From NCBI GenBank assembly GCA_021414305.1, contig JAIOOS010000024.1, forward strand, positions 186,001 to 250,000: DNA of 64,000 nucleotides, given 5' to 3'. Shown here in pieces: positions 28,199-36,837 of the stretch. Within the stretch, counting starts at the first letter, position 1. Every line of letters begins with the position of its first letter. The notes beneath the pieces were generated by a model. That model was not told the origin of the DNA and ran no database searches. It was given only the letters and a program-made list of their open reading frames with translations. The translations under genes were made by a program, and so were the position numbers. This DNA is from Burkholderiales bacterium. GTDB taxonomy: Bacteria > Pseudomonadota > Gammaproteobacteria > Burkholderiales > Burkholderiaceae_C.

Positions 28199-28669
28199 AT
28201 GAACGCCAAGCTCCTCTACGCCGCGACCGTTGCCCTGGCCCTGGCCAGTTCGCTCGCCGTGGCCCAGGAAACCCTGCCGCTGACCCGCGCCGAAGTCAAC
28301 AAGGCCTGGGCCCAGGGCCGGGCCGACGGCACGCTGCGCAAGAACGACTACGACTACGACGCCACCGACTTCAAGGCGACCTCGACGCGCAGCCGCGACG
28401 ACGTGCTGGCCGAACTGAAGGCCCCGCGCGATCCGGCGCTGATCGGCCCGCTGCGCAACCGCAGCTACAACCCCGGCGGCATGGAGACGCTGCGCGTCTC
28501 GACCCTGCCCCGGGAACAGGTGCGGGCCGACGTCATCGCCGCGATCCGCGACGGCACGCTGCGCCGCACCGACTACGACGACGAGATCGTGCGCGTTGCC
28601 CGCCGTGCGCCGGCCCGCACGCCGGCCCCGGTGCTCGCCACCGCGCTCGGCGCGGCGTCGGGAAGCTGA
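28199..28669 (+). CDS. Exported DUF4148-like protein with a duplicated motif
   Basis: A 156-residue protein with a cleavable signal peptide (MNAKLLYAATVALALASSLA, site near VAQ). The mature part contains two copies of one helical motif of about 27 residues: LTRAEVNKAWAQGRADGTLR followed by KNDYDYD, and LPREQVRADVIAAIRDGTLR followed by RTDYDDE. The motif resembles DUF4148, a family of small secreted proteins abundant in Burkholderiales with unknown function. It is divergent from lysR, and a strong intrinsic terminator follows the stop. Confidence 0.78.
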   Translation: MNAKLLYAATVALALASSLAVAQETLPLTRAEVNKAWAQGRADGTLRKNDYDYDATDFKATSTRSRDDVLAELKAPRDPALIGPLRNRSYNPGGMETLRVSTLPREQVRADVIAAIRDGTLRRTDYDDEIVRVARRAPARTPAPVLATALGAASGS

Positions 28670-28684
28670 GTTCTCCGCCTCCTG

Positions 28685-28712
28685 AAAGGGCCGCCTTCGG
28701 GCGGCCCTTTTC
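28685..28712 (+). terminator. Intrinsic terminator after the DUF4148 gene
   Basis: A perfect 8-bp stem GGGCCGCC / GGCGGCCC with a TTCG tetraloop, flanked by AAA upstream and TTTT downstream. This is the clearest Rho-independent terminator in the window and ends the DUF4148 transcript before the SET-domain gene. Confidence 0.85.
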
Positions 28713-28739
28713 CTTTCCGGCCTCGGGCGACAATTCCCG

Positions 28740-29171
28740 ATGCCTTCTGCTCACCAACCCAACCTCCTCGTTCGCGACACCGGCACCATCAAGGGCCGCG
28801 GTGTCTATGCGACCCGGCCCCATGCCGAAGGCGAGACCGTCGAGTCCTGCCCGGTGATCCTCTTCACCGCCACCTTCGCCGAGATCCCGATCGAGGTGCG
28901 CAAGGTCCTGTTCAACTGGGGCGTCCTCGCCCGGACCCAGCAGAGCCATTGCCTGGCCCTGGGCTACGGCAGCCTGTACAACCACGGCAACCCGGCAAAC
29001 ATGCGCTACGAGGGCGACGACGAGGCCAAGGTGCTTCGCTTCGTCGCCATCCGGCCGATCGCCGAGGGCGAGGAGCTGACGGTCAACTACAGCGCCGAAG
29101 GCGGCGGGCACGAGTCGGCCGACAACGACTGGTTCCAGCGCATGGGCGAAACCCGCCACCCCGACTGGTAG
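28740..29171 (+). CDS. SET-domain protein (putative lysine methyltransferase)
   Basis: A 143-residue protein that is nearly all SET domain. The start GRGVYATRPHAEGETVES is the typical SET-N region. YGSLYNHGNPANMRYE matches the NHxxxPN S-adenosylmethionine pocket, and EGEELTVNYS stands at the place of ELTxDY, with Asn replacing Asp. There is no pre-SET or post-SET Cys region. Bacterial SET proteins may methylate lysines of abundant DNA-binding or other proteins; the target here is unknown. putA begins 9 bases after its stop. Confidence 0.85.
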   Translation: MPSAHQPNLLVRDTGTIKGRGVYATRPHAEGETVESCPVILFTATFAEIPIEVRKVLFNWGVLARTQQSHCLALGYGSLYNHGNPANMRYEGDDEAKVLRFVAIRPIAEGEELTVNYSAEGGGHESADNDWFQRMGETRHPDW

Positions 29172-29180
29172 GGTCCCGGC

Positions 29181-32100
29181 TTGCTGACCCCCGCCCTCCT
29201 GTCCTCGCCGCTGCGCGCGGCGATCACCGCGGCCACCCGGCCGCCGGAGCCGACGCTCCTGCCGGCCCTGCTCGAGCAGGCGCGCCTCGCCGAGGCCGAC
29301 GATCGTGCCGCGCACGAGCTCGCGCTGCGCGTGGCGCGCGGCGTGCGCGAGCGGGCGCGCGAGTCGGGCCGGGCCGGCCTGGTGCAGGGCCTGCTGCAGG
29401 AGTTCGCGCTCAGCTCGAGCGAAGGCGTCGCGCTGATGTGCCTGGCCGAGGCGCTGCTGCGCATTCCCGACGCCGCCACCCGCGACGCGCTGATCCGCGA
29501 CAAGATTTCGAGCGGCGACTGGCGCTCGCACCTGGGCCAGAGCCCTTCCCTCTTCGTCAACGCGGCGACCTGGGGCCTTCTTCTCACCGGCCGGCTCGTC
29601 GCCACGCACAGCGACGTCGGCCTCGGCGCGGCGCTGCGCCGGGTGGTCGGCCGCGGGGGCGAGCCGCTCATCCGAAAGGGCGTCGACATGGCGATGCGCC
29701 TGATGGGCGAGCAGTTCGTCACCGGCGAGACCATCGCGCAGGCGCTCGACAACGCGAAGCCGCGCGAGGCCGAAGGCTTCCGCTATTCGTACGACATGCT
29801 CGGCGAAGCGGCGATGACGGCGCGCGACGCCGAGGCCTACCTCGCGTCGTACGAGGCGGCGATCCATGCGATCGGCCGGGCTTCGGCGGGCCGCGGCATC
29901 GTCCGGGGCCCGGGCATCTCGATCAAGCTCTCGGCCCTGCATCCGCGCTATAGCCGGGCGCAGGTCGAACGGGTGATGAGCGAGCTCTATCCGCGCCTGC
30001 TGCAGCTCGCCGAGCTCGCGCGCCGCTACGACATCGGCCTCAACATCGACGCCGAGGAGGCGGAGCGGCTCGAGCTCTCGCTCGACCTGCTCGAGCGGCT
30101 CTGCTTCGAGACGAGTCTCGAAGGCTGGAACGGCATCGGCTTCGTCATCCAGGCCTACCAGAAGCGCTGCCCCGCGGTGATCGACTGGCTGGTCGACCTG
30201 GGCAGGCGCAGCGAGCGCCGGCTGATGATCCGCCTCGTCAAGGGCGCGTACTGGGACGGCGAGATCAAGCGCGCCCAGCTCGACGGCCAGGCCGGCTACC
30301 CGGTCTACACCCGCAAGGCCTACACCGACGTCGCCTACATCGCCTGCGCGAAGAAGCTGCTGGCCGCGCCGGCGGAGATCTATCCGCAGTTCGCGACCCA
30401 CAACGCGCACACCCTGGCCGCGGTCTTCACGCTCGCCGGACCCGACTGGCGGGAGGATCAGTACGAGTTCCAGTGCCTGCACGGCATGGGCGAGCCGCTC
30501 TACGAGCAGGTGGTCGGACCCGTGAGCGAAGGCAGGCTCGGCCGGCCGTGCCGGATCTACGCGCCGGTCGGCACCCACGACACGCTGCTCGCCTACCTCG
30601 TGCGGCGCCTGCTCGAGAACGGCGCCAACACCTCGTTCGTCAACCGGATCGCGAGCGACGACGTGCCGCTCGAGGCGCTGGTCGAGAACCCGGTGCGCAC
30701 GGTCGAGCAGCTCGCGGCGCAGGAAGGCGCGCCCGGCCTGCCGCATCCGGCGATCGTCCTGCCGCGCGACCTGTACGGCGCGATCCGCGTCAACTCGCAC
30801 GGCCTCGATCTCGCCGGCGAAACGCAGCTGAACGCGCTCGACGCCGCGTTCGCGGCGCATGCCGCCACCCCGTGGTCGGCCGAGCCGCTGCTCGGCGTCG
30901 ATGCGGTCGGCGAGGCTGCTTGCGCCGTGCTGAATCCCGCCGATCGCACCGACGTCGTCGGCCAGGTCCGCGACGCAACCGCCGCCGACGTGCAGGCCGC
31001 GCTGGCCTGCGCCGCCGAAGCCGCGGCGGCCTGGGCGGCAACGTCGCCGGCGCAGCGCGCGGCGATGCTCGAGGGCGGCGCCGATCGCCTGGAGGCCGAC
31101 ACCGAGCGGCTGCTGACGCTGCTCGTGCGCGAGGCCGGCAAGACCTGCGCCAACGCGGTGTCCGAAGTGCGCGAGGCGGTCGACTTCCTGCGCTACTACG
31201 CACAGCAGGTGCGGCGCGACTTCGCCAACGCGACGCACCGGCCGCTCGGCCCGGTGGTCTGCATCAGCCCCTGGAACTTCCCGCTCGCGATCTTCAGCGG
31301 CCAGGTCGCGGCGGCGCTGGCCGCCGGCAACCCGGTGCTGGCCAAGCCGGCCGAGCAGACGCCGCTGGTCGCCGCCGCGGCGGTGCGCGCGCTGCACGCG
31401 GCCGGCGTGCCGCGCGGCGTGCTGCAGCTTCTTCCCGGCCGCGGCGAAACCGTCGGCGCCGCGCTCGTCGGCGACGACCGCGTGCAGGGCGTGCTCTTCA
31501 CCGGCTCGACCGAGGTCGCGCGGCTCTTGCAGAGGAATCTTGCCGGGCGCCTCGGCGCACACGGCCGGCCGGTGACGCTGATCGCCGAGACCGGCGGCCA
31601 GAACGCGATGGTCGTCGACTCGTCGGCGCTCGCCGAGCAGGTGGTCGCCGACGTCGTCAACTCGGCCTTCGACAGCGCTGGCCAGCGCTGCTCCGCGCTG
31701 CGCGTGCTCTGCGTGCAGCGCGACCTCGCGCCGCGCCTGGTGGAGATGCTCGAAGGCGCGCTGCGCGAGCTCGCGATCGGCGACACGCGCGCGCTCGCGG
31801 TCGACGTCGGCCCGGTGATCGACGAGGAGGCCCGCGCCGGCATCGAGCGGCACATTGCGGCGATGCGCGCCAACGGCCGGCGCGTCGTCCAGCACGCGGG
31901 CGACAGCGTCGCCACCCGCCATGGCAGCTTCGTCGTGCCGACCGTGATCGAGATCGGCCGCCTCGCCGAGCTCGAGCGCGAGGTGTTCGGCCCGGTGCTG
32001 CACGTGCTGCGCTACGAGCGCGAGGACCTGGCCGCGCTGCTCGGCCAGATCAACGCCACCGGCTACGGCCTCACCCTCGGCGTGCACACCCGCATCGACG

Positions 32101-32912
32101 AGACCGTCGCGCAGGTGGTCGACGCCGCGCATGCCGGCAACGTCTACGTCAATCGCAACGTCGTCGGCGCGGTGGTCGGGGTGCAGCCGTTCGGCGGCGA
32201 AGGCCTCTCGGGCACCGGGCCCAAGGCCGGCGGGCCGCTCTACCTGCTGCGCCTGCTGGCGACGCGGCCCGAGGGCGACGCGCGCGCCGCCGTCGTCGCC
32301 TCGGGTCCGGAAGCGGTGGCGCCGATCCGCGGCCTGGCCATGGGCGCGGGCCGCATCGATCCCGGCCTGCAGGCGCTGCGCCACTGGGCCCTTGCCCAGC
32401 AGCCGGCGGCGCCGGCCGAGTGGATTGCGGCGATCGACCGCTTCGCCATGCAGTCTCCGGTCGGGCCGTGGCGCACTCTCACCGGCCCGACGGGCGAGGC
32501 CAACCTGTACGCGATGGCGCCGCGCGAGGCCGTGCTCTGCCTCGCCGAGGACGACGGCGACCGGCTGATGCAACTGGCCGCGGTGCTCGCGGTCGGCAGC
32601 CGCGCGCTCTGGCCGGCCGCAGCGCGGGCGGCCTGGCAGCGCCTGCCCGAGGAGGCGCGCGAGCGCATCGCCCTGGTCGGCGACTGGACGCAGAAGGCGG
32701 TCGCCTTCGATGCCGTGCTGCACCACGGCACGCCGGCCGAGCTGCTCGAGGTGCTGCGCGCGGTCGCAGCGAAGCCGGGCCCGATCGTCGGCGTGACCGC
32801 GCTCGCCGTCGGCGAGGCCTCGATTCCGCTCGAGCGGCTGGTGGTCGAGCGCTCCCTCAGCATCAACACCGCCGCCGCCGGCGGCAACGCCAGCCTGATG
32901 ACGATGGGCTGA
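29181..32912 (+). CDS. putA: Bifunctional proline dehydrogenase / P5C dehydrogenase, no RHH domain
   Basis: A 1243-residue protein oxidising proline to glutamate at the membrane. The PRODH barrel carries SIKLSALHPRY, NIDAEEAERLELSLDLLE, LVKGAYWDGEIKRAQ and QCLHGMGEPLYEQV. The P5CDH domain has the Glu motif IAETGGQNAMVVD and the nucleophile Cys in SAGQRCSALRV. An additional C-terminal domain follows. The N-terminal ribbon-helix-helix DNA-binding domain of trifunctional PutA is absent, because the protein begins directly in the arm region. The likely start is TTG 29181, since an in-frame TAG precedes it; GGTAGGGT is a possible ribosome-binding site overlapping the SET-gene stop. Confidence 0.94.
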   Translation: MLTPALLSSPLRAAITAATRPPEPTLLPALLEQARLAEADDRAAHELALRVARGVRERARESGRAGLVQGLLQEFALSSSEGVALMCLAEALLRIPDAATRDALIRDKISSGDWRSHLGQSPSLFVNAATWGLLLTGRLVATHSDVGLGAALRRVVGRGGEPLIRKGVDMAMRLMGEQFVTGETIAQALDNAKPREAEGFRYSYDMLGEAAMTARDAEAYLASYEAAIHAIGRASAGRGIVRGPGISIKLSALHPRYSRAQVERVMSELYPRLLQLAELARRYDIGLNIDAEEAERLELSLDLLERLCFETSLEGWNGIGFVIQAYQKRCPAVIDWLVDLGRRSERRLMIRLVKGAYWDGEIKRAQLDGQAGYPVYTRKAYTDVAYIACAKKLLAAPAEIYPQFATHNAHTLAAVFTLAGPDWREDQYEFQCLHGMGEPLYEQVVGPVSEGRLGRPCRIYAPVGTHDTLLAYLVRRLLENGANTSFVNRIASDDVPLEALVENPVRTVEQLAAQEGAPGLPHPAIVLPRDLYGAIRVNSHGLDLAGETQLNALDAAFAAHAATPWSAEPLLGVDAVGEAACAVLNPADRTDVVGQVRDATAADVQAALACAAEAAAAWAATSPAQRAAMLEGGADRLEADTERLLTLLVREAGKTCANAVSEVREAVDFLRYYAQQVRRDFANATHRPLGPVVCISPWNFPLAIFSGQVAAALAAGNPVLAKPAEQTPLVAAAAVRALHAAGVPRGVLQLLPGRGETVGAALVGDDRVQGVLFTGSTEVARLLQRNLAGRLGAHGRPVTLIAETGGQNAMVVDSSALAEQVVADVVNSAFDSAGQRCSALRVLCVQRDLAPRLVEMLEGALRELAIGDTRALAVDVGPVIDEEARAGIERHIAAMRANGRRVVQHAGDSVATRHGSFVVPTVIEIGRLAELEREVFGPVLHVLRYEREDLAALLGQINATGYGLTLGVHTRIDETVAQVVDAAHAGNVYVNRNVVGAVVGVQPFGGEGLSGTGPKAGGPLYLLRLLATRPEGDARAAVVASGPEAVAPIRGLAMGAGRIDPGLQALRHWALAQQPAAPAEWIAAIDRFAMQSPVGPWRTLTGPTGEANLYAMAPREAVLCLAEDDGDRLMQLAAVLAVGSRALWPAAARAAWQRLPEEARERIALVGDWTQKAVAFDAVLHHGTPAELLEVLRAVAAKPGPIVGVTALAVGEASIPLERLVVERSLSINTAAAGGNASLMTMG

Positions 32913-32928
32913 GGCGCTCGCCTCAGCC
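32907..32928. terminator. Palindrome spanning the stops of putA and the cyclodeaminase gene
   Basis: A perfect 22-bp palindrome, GGCTGAGGCG-CT-CGCCTCAGCC. Its arms contain the putA TGA (32910-32912) and the convergent gene's stop (32923-32925). The hairpin would form in both transcripts. No T-tract follows on either side, so bidirectional termination is plausible but not certain. Confidence 0.45.
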
Positions 32929-33855
32929 GTTCTCGTAGACGAGGATCGCCGCGGCGAGGTCCTCGAGCGCCGTGCCCACCGACTTGAAGACCGTGCGCTC
33001 GTCGTCGTCGCGCCGACCCTTCGCCTCGCCGCGGCACAGCGTGGCCAGCGTGCCGCGGACGTCCGTCCCGGCGAAGACGCCGCGCTGCATCGGCCCGAGC
33101 AGCTCGCCGCTCTTCTTCAAGGCTTCGTCGGTATCGACGTAGATCGCCGCGCCGGCGAAGCAGGCGTCGTCGGCTTCGCGCATCGCCGGGGTGAAGCTGC
33201 CGATCAGGTCGAGATGACTGCCGGCGCGCAGCCACCGGCCTTCGATCAGCGGCGCGGTGGCGAGCGTGGCGGCGCTGACGATGTCGGCGGCACCGACCGC
33301 CGCTTCCAGATCGCCGCTCGCGCTCGCGTCGATGCCCACTTCGCGCAACTCGGTCGCCAGTCGCTCGGCTTGCCCGGAGCGGCGCGCCCACACCGTCACG
33401 GTCTCGATCGGCAGCACGGCGCGGTAAGCCTCGGGGAGCAGCCGCGCGACCTGCCCGGCGCCGACGACCAGCAAGTGGCGCGCATTGCGCCCTGCGAGGA
33501 ACGAGGCAGCCAGCGCTGACGCGGCTGCGGTGCGTCGTGCCGTGATCTGGCCGCCGTCGAGCAGGGCGAGCGGCACGCCCGTGGTCGCGTCGTGCAGCAG
33601 GTAGCTGGCGTGCAGCGCCGGCAGGCCGCGCGCGGCGTTGCCGGCGGCGATGTTGACGACCTTGAGGCCGTAGTAGCCGCCCTCCGTCCACGCCGGCATG
33701 AGCAGCGAGGTCAGGCCCGCGCCGGCCGACGTCGCGATCTCGTGGACGTGCCGCGGCGGCACCACGCAGCCTGCGGCGAAGCGGACGCGCAACGCGCGTA
33801 TCAGCGCCTCGAACGGAAGGGCGGCCCGCGTCGCCGCGGCATCGAAGATTCGCAT
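32923..33855 (-). CDS. Ornithine cyclodeaminase / mu-crystallin family protein
   Basis: A 310-residue NAD(P)-binding protein starting at ATG 33855 ([19 protein letters not shown]). It shows the family core [33 protein letters not shown], the Rossmann segment [13 protein letters not shown], and [15 protein letters not shown]. Members make proline from ornithine, or reduce pyrroline-2-carboxylate, or ketimines. It converges on putA with a 10-base gap, so a link to proline metabolism is attractive; the exact reaction is not proven by sequence. An in-frame antisense extension over the neighbouring UvrA2 gene is rejected. Confidence 0.88.
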   Translation of the reverse strand: MRIFDAAATRAALPFEALIRALRVRFAAGCVVPPRHVHEIATSAGAGLTSLLMPAWTEGGYYGLKVVNIAAGNAARGLPALHASYLLHDATTGVPLALLDGGQITARRTAAASALAASFLAGRNARHLLVVGAGQVARLLPEAYRAVLPIETVTVWARRSGQAERLATELREVGIDASASGDLEAAVGAADIVSAATLATAPLIEGRWLRAGSHLDLIGSFTPAMREADDACFAGAAIYVDTDEALKKSGELLGPMQRGVFAGTDVRGTLATLCRGEAKGRRDDDERTVFKSVGTALEDLAAAILVYENG

Positions 33856-33924
33856 GGAACGGTCGGAGCGATGTTCTGCAGTATGCGGCGTCGCGACGCG
33901 GCACGCGCCTTGCCCCTGCCGGCC

Positions 33925-36525
33925 ATGGGTGTCGATCGATTCGTCCGGGTGCGCGGCGCGCGCGAACACAACCTCAAGTCGGTCGACGTCGACATCCCGC
34001 GCGACGCGCTGGTCGTCTTCACCGGCATCTCCGGCTCCGGCAAGTCGTCGCTCGCCTTCGGCACTCTCTACGCCGAGGCGCAGCGGCGCTACTTCGATTC
34101 GGTGTCGCCCTATGCGCGCCGGCTGATCGACCAGGTGGGCGTGCCCGACGTCGACTCGATCGAAGGCCTGCCGCCCGCCGTCGCGCTGCAGCAGCAGCGC
34201 GGCACGCCGGGGGCGCGCTCGTCGGTCGGCAGCGTCAGCACGCTCTCGGCGCTGGTGCGGCTGCTGTACTCGCGCGCCGGCACCTATCCGGCGCGCCAGC
34301 CGATGCTCTACGCCGAGGACTTCTCGCCGAACACGCCGCAGGGCGCGTGCCCGAAGTGCCACGGCCTCGGCCGCGTGTTCGAGGTGACCGAGAAGGCCAT
34401 GGTGCCGGACGACTCGCTGACGATCCGCGAGCGGGCCGTCGCCGCGTGGCCCCCCGCCTGGCACGGGCAGAACCTGCGCGACATCCTGGTCACGCTCGGC
34501 CACGACGTGGACACGCCGTGGCGCGACCTGCCGAAGAAGACGCGCGACTGGATCCTCTACACCGACGAGCAGCCGACGGTGCCCGTGTACGCCGGCTTCA
34601 CGCCGAAGGAAACGCGCGCCGCGTTGCGCAGCCGCATGGAGCCGAGCTACATGGGCACCTTCACCGGCGCGCGCAGGTATGTGCTGCAGACCTATGCGAC
34701 AACGCAAAGCCCGCTCATGAAGCGGCGCGCCTCGCGCTTCCTGGCCGGAACGATCTGCCCCGCCTGCGCCGGCAAGCGGCTGAAGAAGGAGGCGCTTTCG
34801 GTCACCTTCGCCGGCGTCGACATCGGCGTGCTCGGGCGAATGCCGCTGAGCGAGGTGGCCGAGCTGCTCGCGCCGGCGGCAGGCGGCGCGTTCGAGCCGC
34901 AGACGTCCGCGCGCAACGCCCGTTCGGCCCGGAGTCGCGCGGACGGCCGGGCGAGCACCGCGCGCCGGGTGGCGGCTGGCGGCTCCGCGCACTCGGGCTC
35001 GCCGGACGTGCGGCGCACGCCGAATCTCTCGGAAGAAAAGCGCCTGGCCGCGCAACGGATCGCCGCCGACCTCCAGACGCGGATCGCGACTCTGCTTTCG
35101 CTGGGCCTGGGCTACCTCTCGCTCGACCGCAGCACGCCGACGCTCTCGCCCGGCGAGCTGCAGCGGCTGCGCCTGGCGACGCAGATCCGTTCCAACCTGT
35201 TCGGCGTCGTCTATGTGCTCGACGAGCCGACGGCGGGCTTGCATCCGGCCGACAGCGAGGCCCTGCTGCGCGCGCTCGCCGAGCTGAAGCGGGCCGGCAA
35301 CTCGCTGTTCGTGGTCGAGCACGACCTGGAGATGATGCGGCGCGCCGACTGGCTTGTCGATGTCGGCCCCGACGCCGGCGAGCTCGGCGGCCGCGTGCTC
35401 TACAGCGGGCCGCCCGCCGGCCTCGCGGCCGTGGCCGAATCGCACACGGCGCGCTACCTGTTCGCCGGGCCCGAGTCGCCGCGCCGGGCGCCGCGTCGGC
35501 CGCAAGGCTGGCTCGTGCTGGAAGGCATCACCCGCAACAACCTGTGCGATCTCGATGCGCGCTTTCCCCTCGGCGTGATGACGGCGGTAATCGGCGTCTC
35601 GGGCTCGGGGAAGTCGAGCCTCGTGAGCCAGGCACTGGTGGAGCTGGCCTGCGCGCATCTCGGCCACGAACCTGCCGAGGCCGACGAGGAGCTCGACTCC
35701 GGCGAGCCGACCGTCGCCGAAGAGACACGCGGCCGCATCGCCGCCGGCATGGAGCGGATCGCCCGGCTGGTGCGCGTCGACCAGAAGCCGATCGGCCGGA
35801 CGCCGCGCTCCAACCTCGCCACCTACACCGGCCTCTTCGACGGCGTGAGGAAGCTGTTCGCGGCGACGCCGATGGCGCGCTCGCGCCGCTACGACCCCGG
35901 CCGCTTCTCGTTCAACGTCGCCAAGGGTCGCTGCGCGACCTGCGAGGGCGAGGGCTTCGTCAGCGTCGAGCTGCACTTCATGCCCAGCGTCTACGCGCCC
36001 TGCCCCACCTGCCACGGCGCCCGCTACAACGAGAAGACGCTCGAGGTGCGCTGGCACGAGCGCAACATCGCCGAGGTGTTGCAGCTCACGGTCGACGACG
36101 CCTGCGCCTTCTTCGCCGACGAGGCCGCGGTGCTGAAGCCGCTGGCGCTGCTGCGGGCGATCGGCCTCGGCTACCTGCGCCTCGGCCAGCCGGCGACCGA
36201 GCTCTCGGGCGGCGAGGCGCAGCGGATCAAGCTCGCGACGGAGCTGCAGCGGCCGCAGCGCGGCCGCTCGCTCTACGTGCTGGACGAACCGACGACCGGG
36301 CTGCACCCGGCCGACGTCGACAAGCTGATGACGCAGCTGCAGGGCCTGGTCGACGCCGGCAACACGGTGATCGTGGTCGAGCACGAGCGCCGCGTGATCG
36401 CGGCCTGCGACTGGGTCATCGAGGTCGGGCCCGGCGCGGCGAGCGCCGGCGGGCGGATCGTTGCCGAGGGGCCGCCCGAGAACTGCGAACCGCGGGCCCG
36501 CCGGCCCCCGGGTCGCGCGGCCTAG
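33925..36525 (+). CDS. UvrA2-type ABC ATPase (excinuclease subunit A paralogue)
   Basis: An 866-residue UvrA-family protein with two ABC ATPase modules. The first P-loop is GISGSGKS at residues 34-41, the second GVSGSGKS. Signature segments are [14 protein letters not shown] and [16 protein letters not shown], with [13 protein letters not shown] and [13 protein letters not shown] as Walker B. Zinc-binding pairs [17 protein letters not shown] and [16 protein letters not shown] are present. It is shorter than E. coli UvrA (940) and appears to lack a normal UvrB-binding domain, which marks the UvrA2 class linked to DNA damage tolerance. A roughly 40-residue Arg/Ala/Ser-rich insert lies near residues 327-368. 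An ATG at 33871 would add 18 residues. Confidence 0.88.
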   Translation: MGVDRFVRVRGAREHNLKSVDVDIPRDALVVFTGISGSGKSSLAFGTLYAEAQRRYFDSVSPYARRLIDQVGVPDVDSIEGLPPAVALQQQRGTPGARSSVGSVSTLSALVRLLYSRAGTYPARQPMLYAEDFSPNTPQGACPKCHGLGRVFEVTEKAMVPDDSLTIRERAVAAWPPAWHGQNLRDILVTLGHDVDTPWRDLPKKTRDWILYTDEQPTVPVYAGFTPKETRAALRSRMEPSYMGTFTGARRYVLQTYATTQSPLMKRRASRFLAGTICPACAGKRLKKEALSVTFAGVDIGVLGRMPLSEVAELLAPAAGGAFEPQTSARNARSARSRADGRASTARRVAAGGSAHSGSPDVRRTPNLSEEKRLAAQRIAADLQTRIATLLSLGLGYLSLDRSTPTLSPGELQRLRLATQIRSNLFGVVYVLDEPTAGLHPADSEALLRALAELKRAGNSLFVVEHDLEMMRRADWLVDVGPDAGELGGRVLYSGPPAGLAAVAESHTARYLFAGPESPRRAPRRPQGWLVLEGITRNNLCDLDARFPLGVMTAVIGVSGSGKSSLVSQALVELACAHLGHEPAEADEELDSGEPTVAEETRGRIAAGMERIARLVRVDQKPIGRTPRSNLATYTGLFDGVRKLFAATPMARSRRYDPGRFSFNVAKGRCATCEGEGFVSVELHFMPSVYAPCPTCHGARYNEKTLEVRWHERNIAEVLQLTVDDACAFFADEAAVLKPLALLRAIGLGYLRLGQPATELSGGEAQRIKLATELQRPQRGRSLYVLDEPTTGLHPADVDKLMTQLQGLVDAGNTVIVVEHERRVIAACDWVIEVGPGAASAGGRIVAEGPPENCEPRARRPPGRAA
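34904..35028 (+). repeat. In-frame low-complexity insert in the UvrA2 gene
   Basis: DNA coding for an Arg/Ala/Ser-rich stretch ([20 protein letters not shown] and onward) between two conserved parts of the UvrA2 protein. It opens with inverted arms CGTCCGCGC (34904-34912) and GCGCGGACG (34937-34945). It looks like an inserted palindromic element kept in frame; whether it is a repeat family cannot be tested here. Confidence 0.4.
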
Positions 36526-36535
36526 GGCCCGGTCC

Positions 36536-36661
36536 TCAGCTCGCCGAGCGCTTCGCCGGCTCGGTGCCCGCGGGCGTCTTCGGCTGGCGGTCGGCCTTCT
36601 TCAGCGCCTTCGCGCGCTTCTGCTTCTGCCGGCGGATGCCGCGGTCCTTGTCTGCGCTCAT
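36536..36661 (-). CDS. Small basic protein, unknown function
   Basis: A 41-residue Lys/Arg-rich protein from ATG 36661 (MSADKDRGIRRQKQKRAKAL). It is strongly basic, predicted helical in the middle, and has no recognised domain. It lies between the UvrA2 gene (convergent) and tRNA-Arg (same strand, upstream), so it could be cotranscribed with the tRNA. A longer frame to 36778 would read through the tRNA and is rejected. Moderate confidence that it is a real gene. Confidence 0.45.
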   Translation of the reverse strand: MSADKDRGIRRQKQKRAKALKKADRQPKTPAGTEPAKRSAS

Positions 36662-36729
36662 GGGGCTGTCCTCGGCAAGCGAAAACGGCCGGATCCGAGA
36701 GGATCGGCCGTCGATTCGAAGTGAAAAAG

Positions 36730-36806
36730 TGGTGCGGCTGGCAGGAATCGAACCCACGACCCCTTGGTTCGTAGCCAAGTACTCTATCCAGCTGAGCTAC
36801 AGCCGC
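36730..36806 (-). tRNA. tRNA-Arg (anticodon ACG)
   Basis: A 77-base cloverleaf with CCA encoded. The acceptor arms GCGGCTG / CAGCCGC pair fully, with A as discriminator. The D stem is GCTC/GAGT. The anticodon stem CTTGG/CCAAG encloses the loop CTACGAA, giving ACG (read as ICG), which decodes CGU/CGC/CGA. The T arm has TTCGATT. On the minus strand, between hemY and the small basic ORF. Confidence 0.97.
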
Positions 36807-36817
36807 ACGGAGCCGGC

Positions 36818-36823
36818 ATTGTA
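36818..36823 (-). promoter_or_regulatory. Candidate -10 box for tRNA-Arg
   Basis: TACAAT on the minus strand, 11 bases before the mature tRNA 5' end, in an otherwise GC-rich stretch after the hemY stop. No strong -35 is seen; TCGGCT at 16 bases spacing is the best candidate. Confidence 0.4.
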
Positions 36824-36837
36824 TCAGCGCGAGGCCG

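Noticed and set aside
28533-32726. 1397-codon minus-strand frame opposite putA
   Set aside because: Pure GC-driven antisense frame; the plus strand encodes a full PutA with all motifs.
36536-36778. 80-codon frame extending the small basic protein upstream
   Set aside because: The extension passes through most of tRNA-Arg, so only the internal ATG at 36661 is credible.
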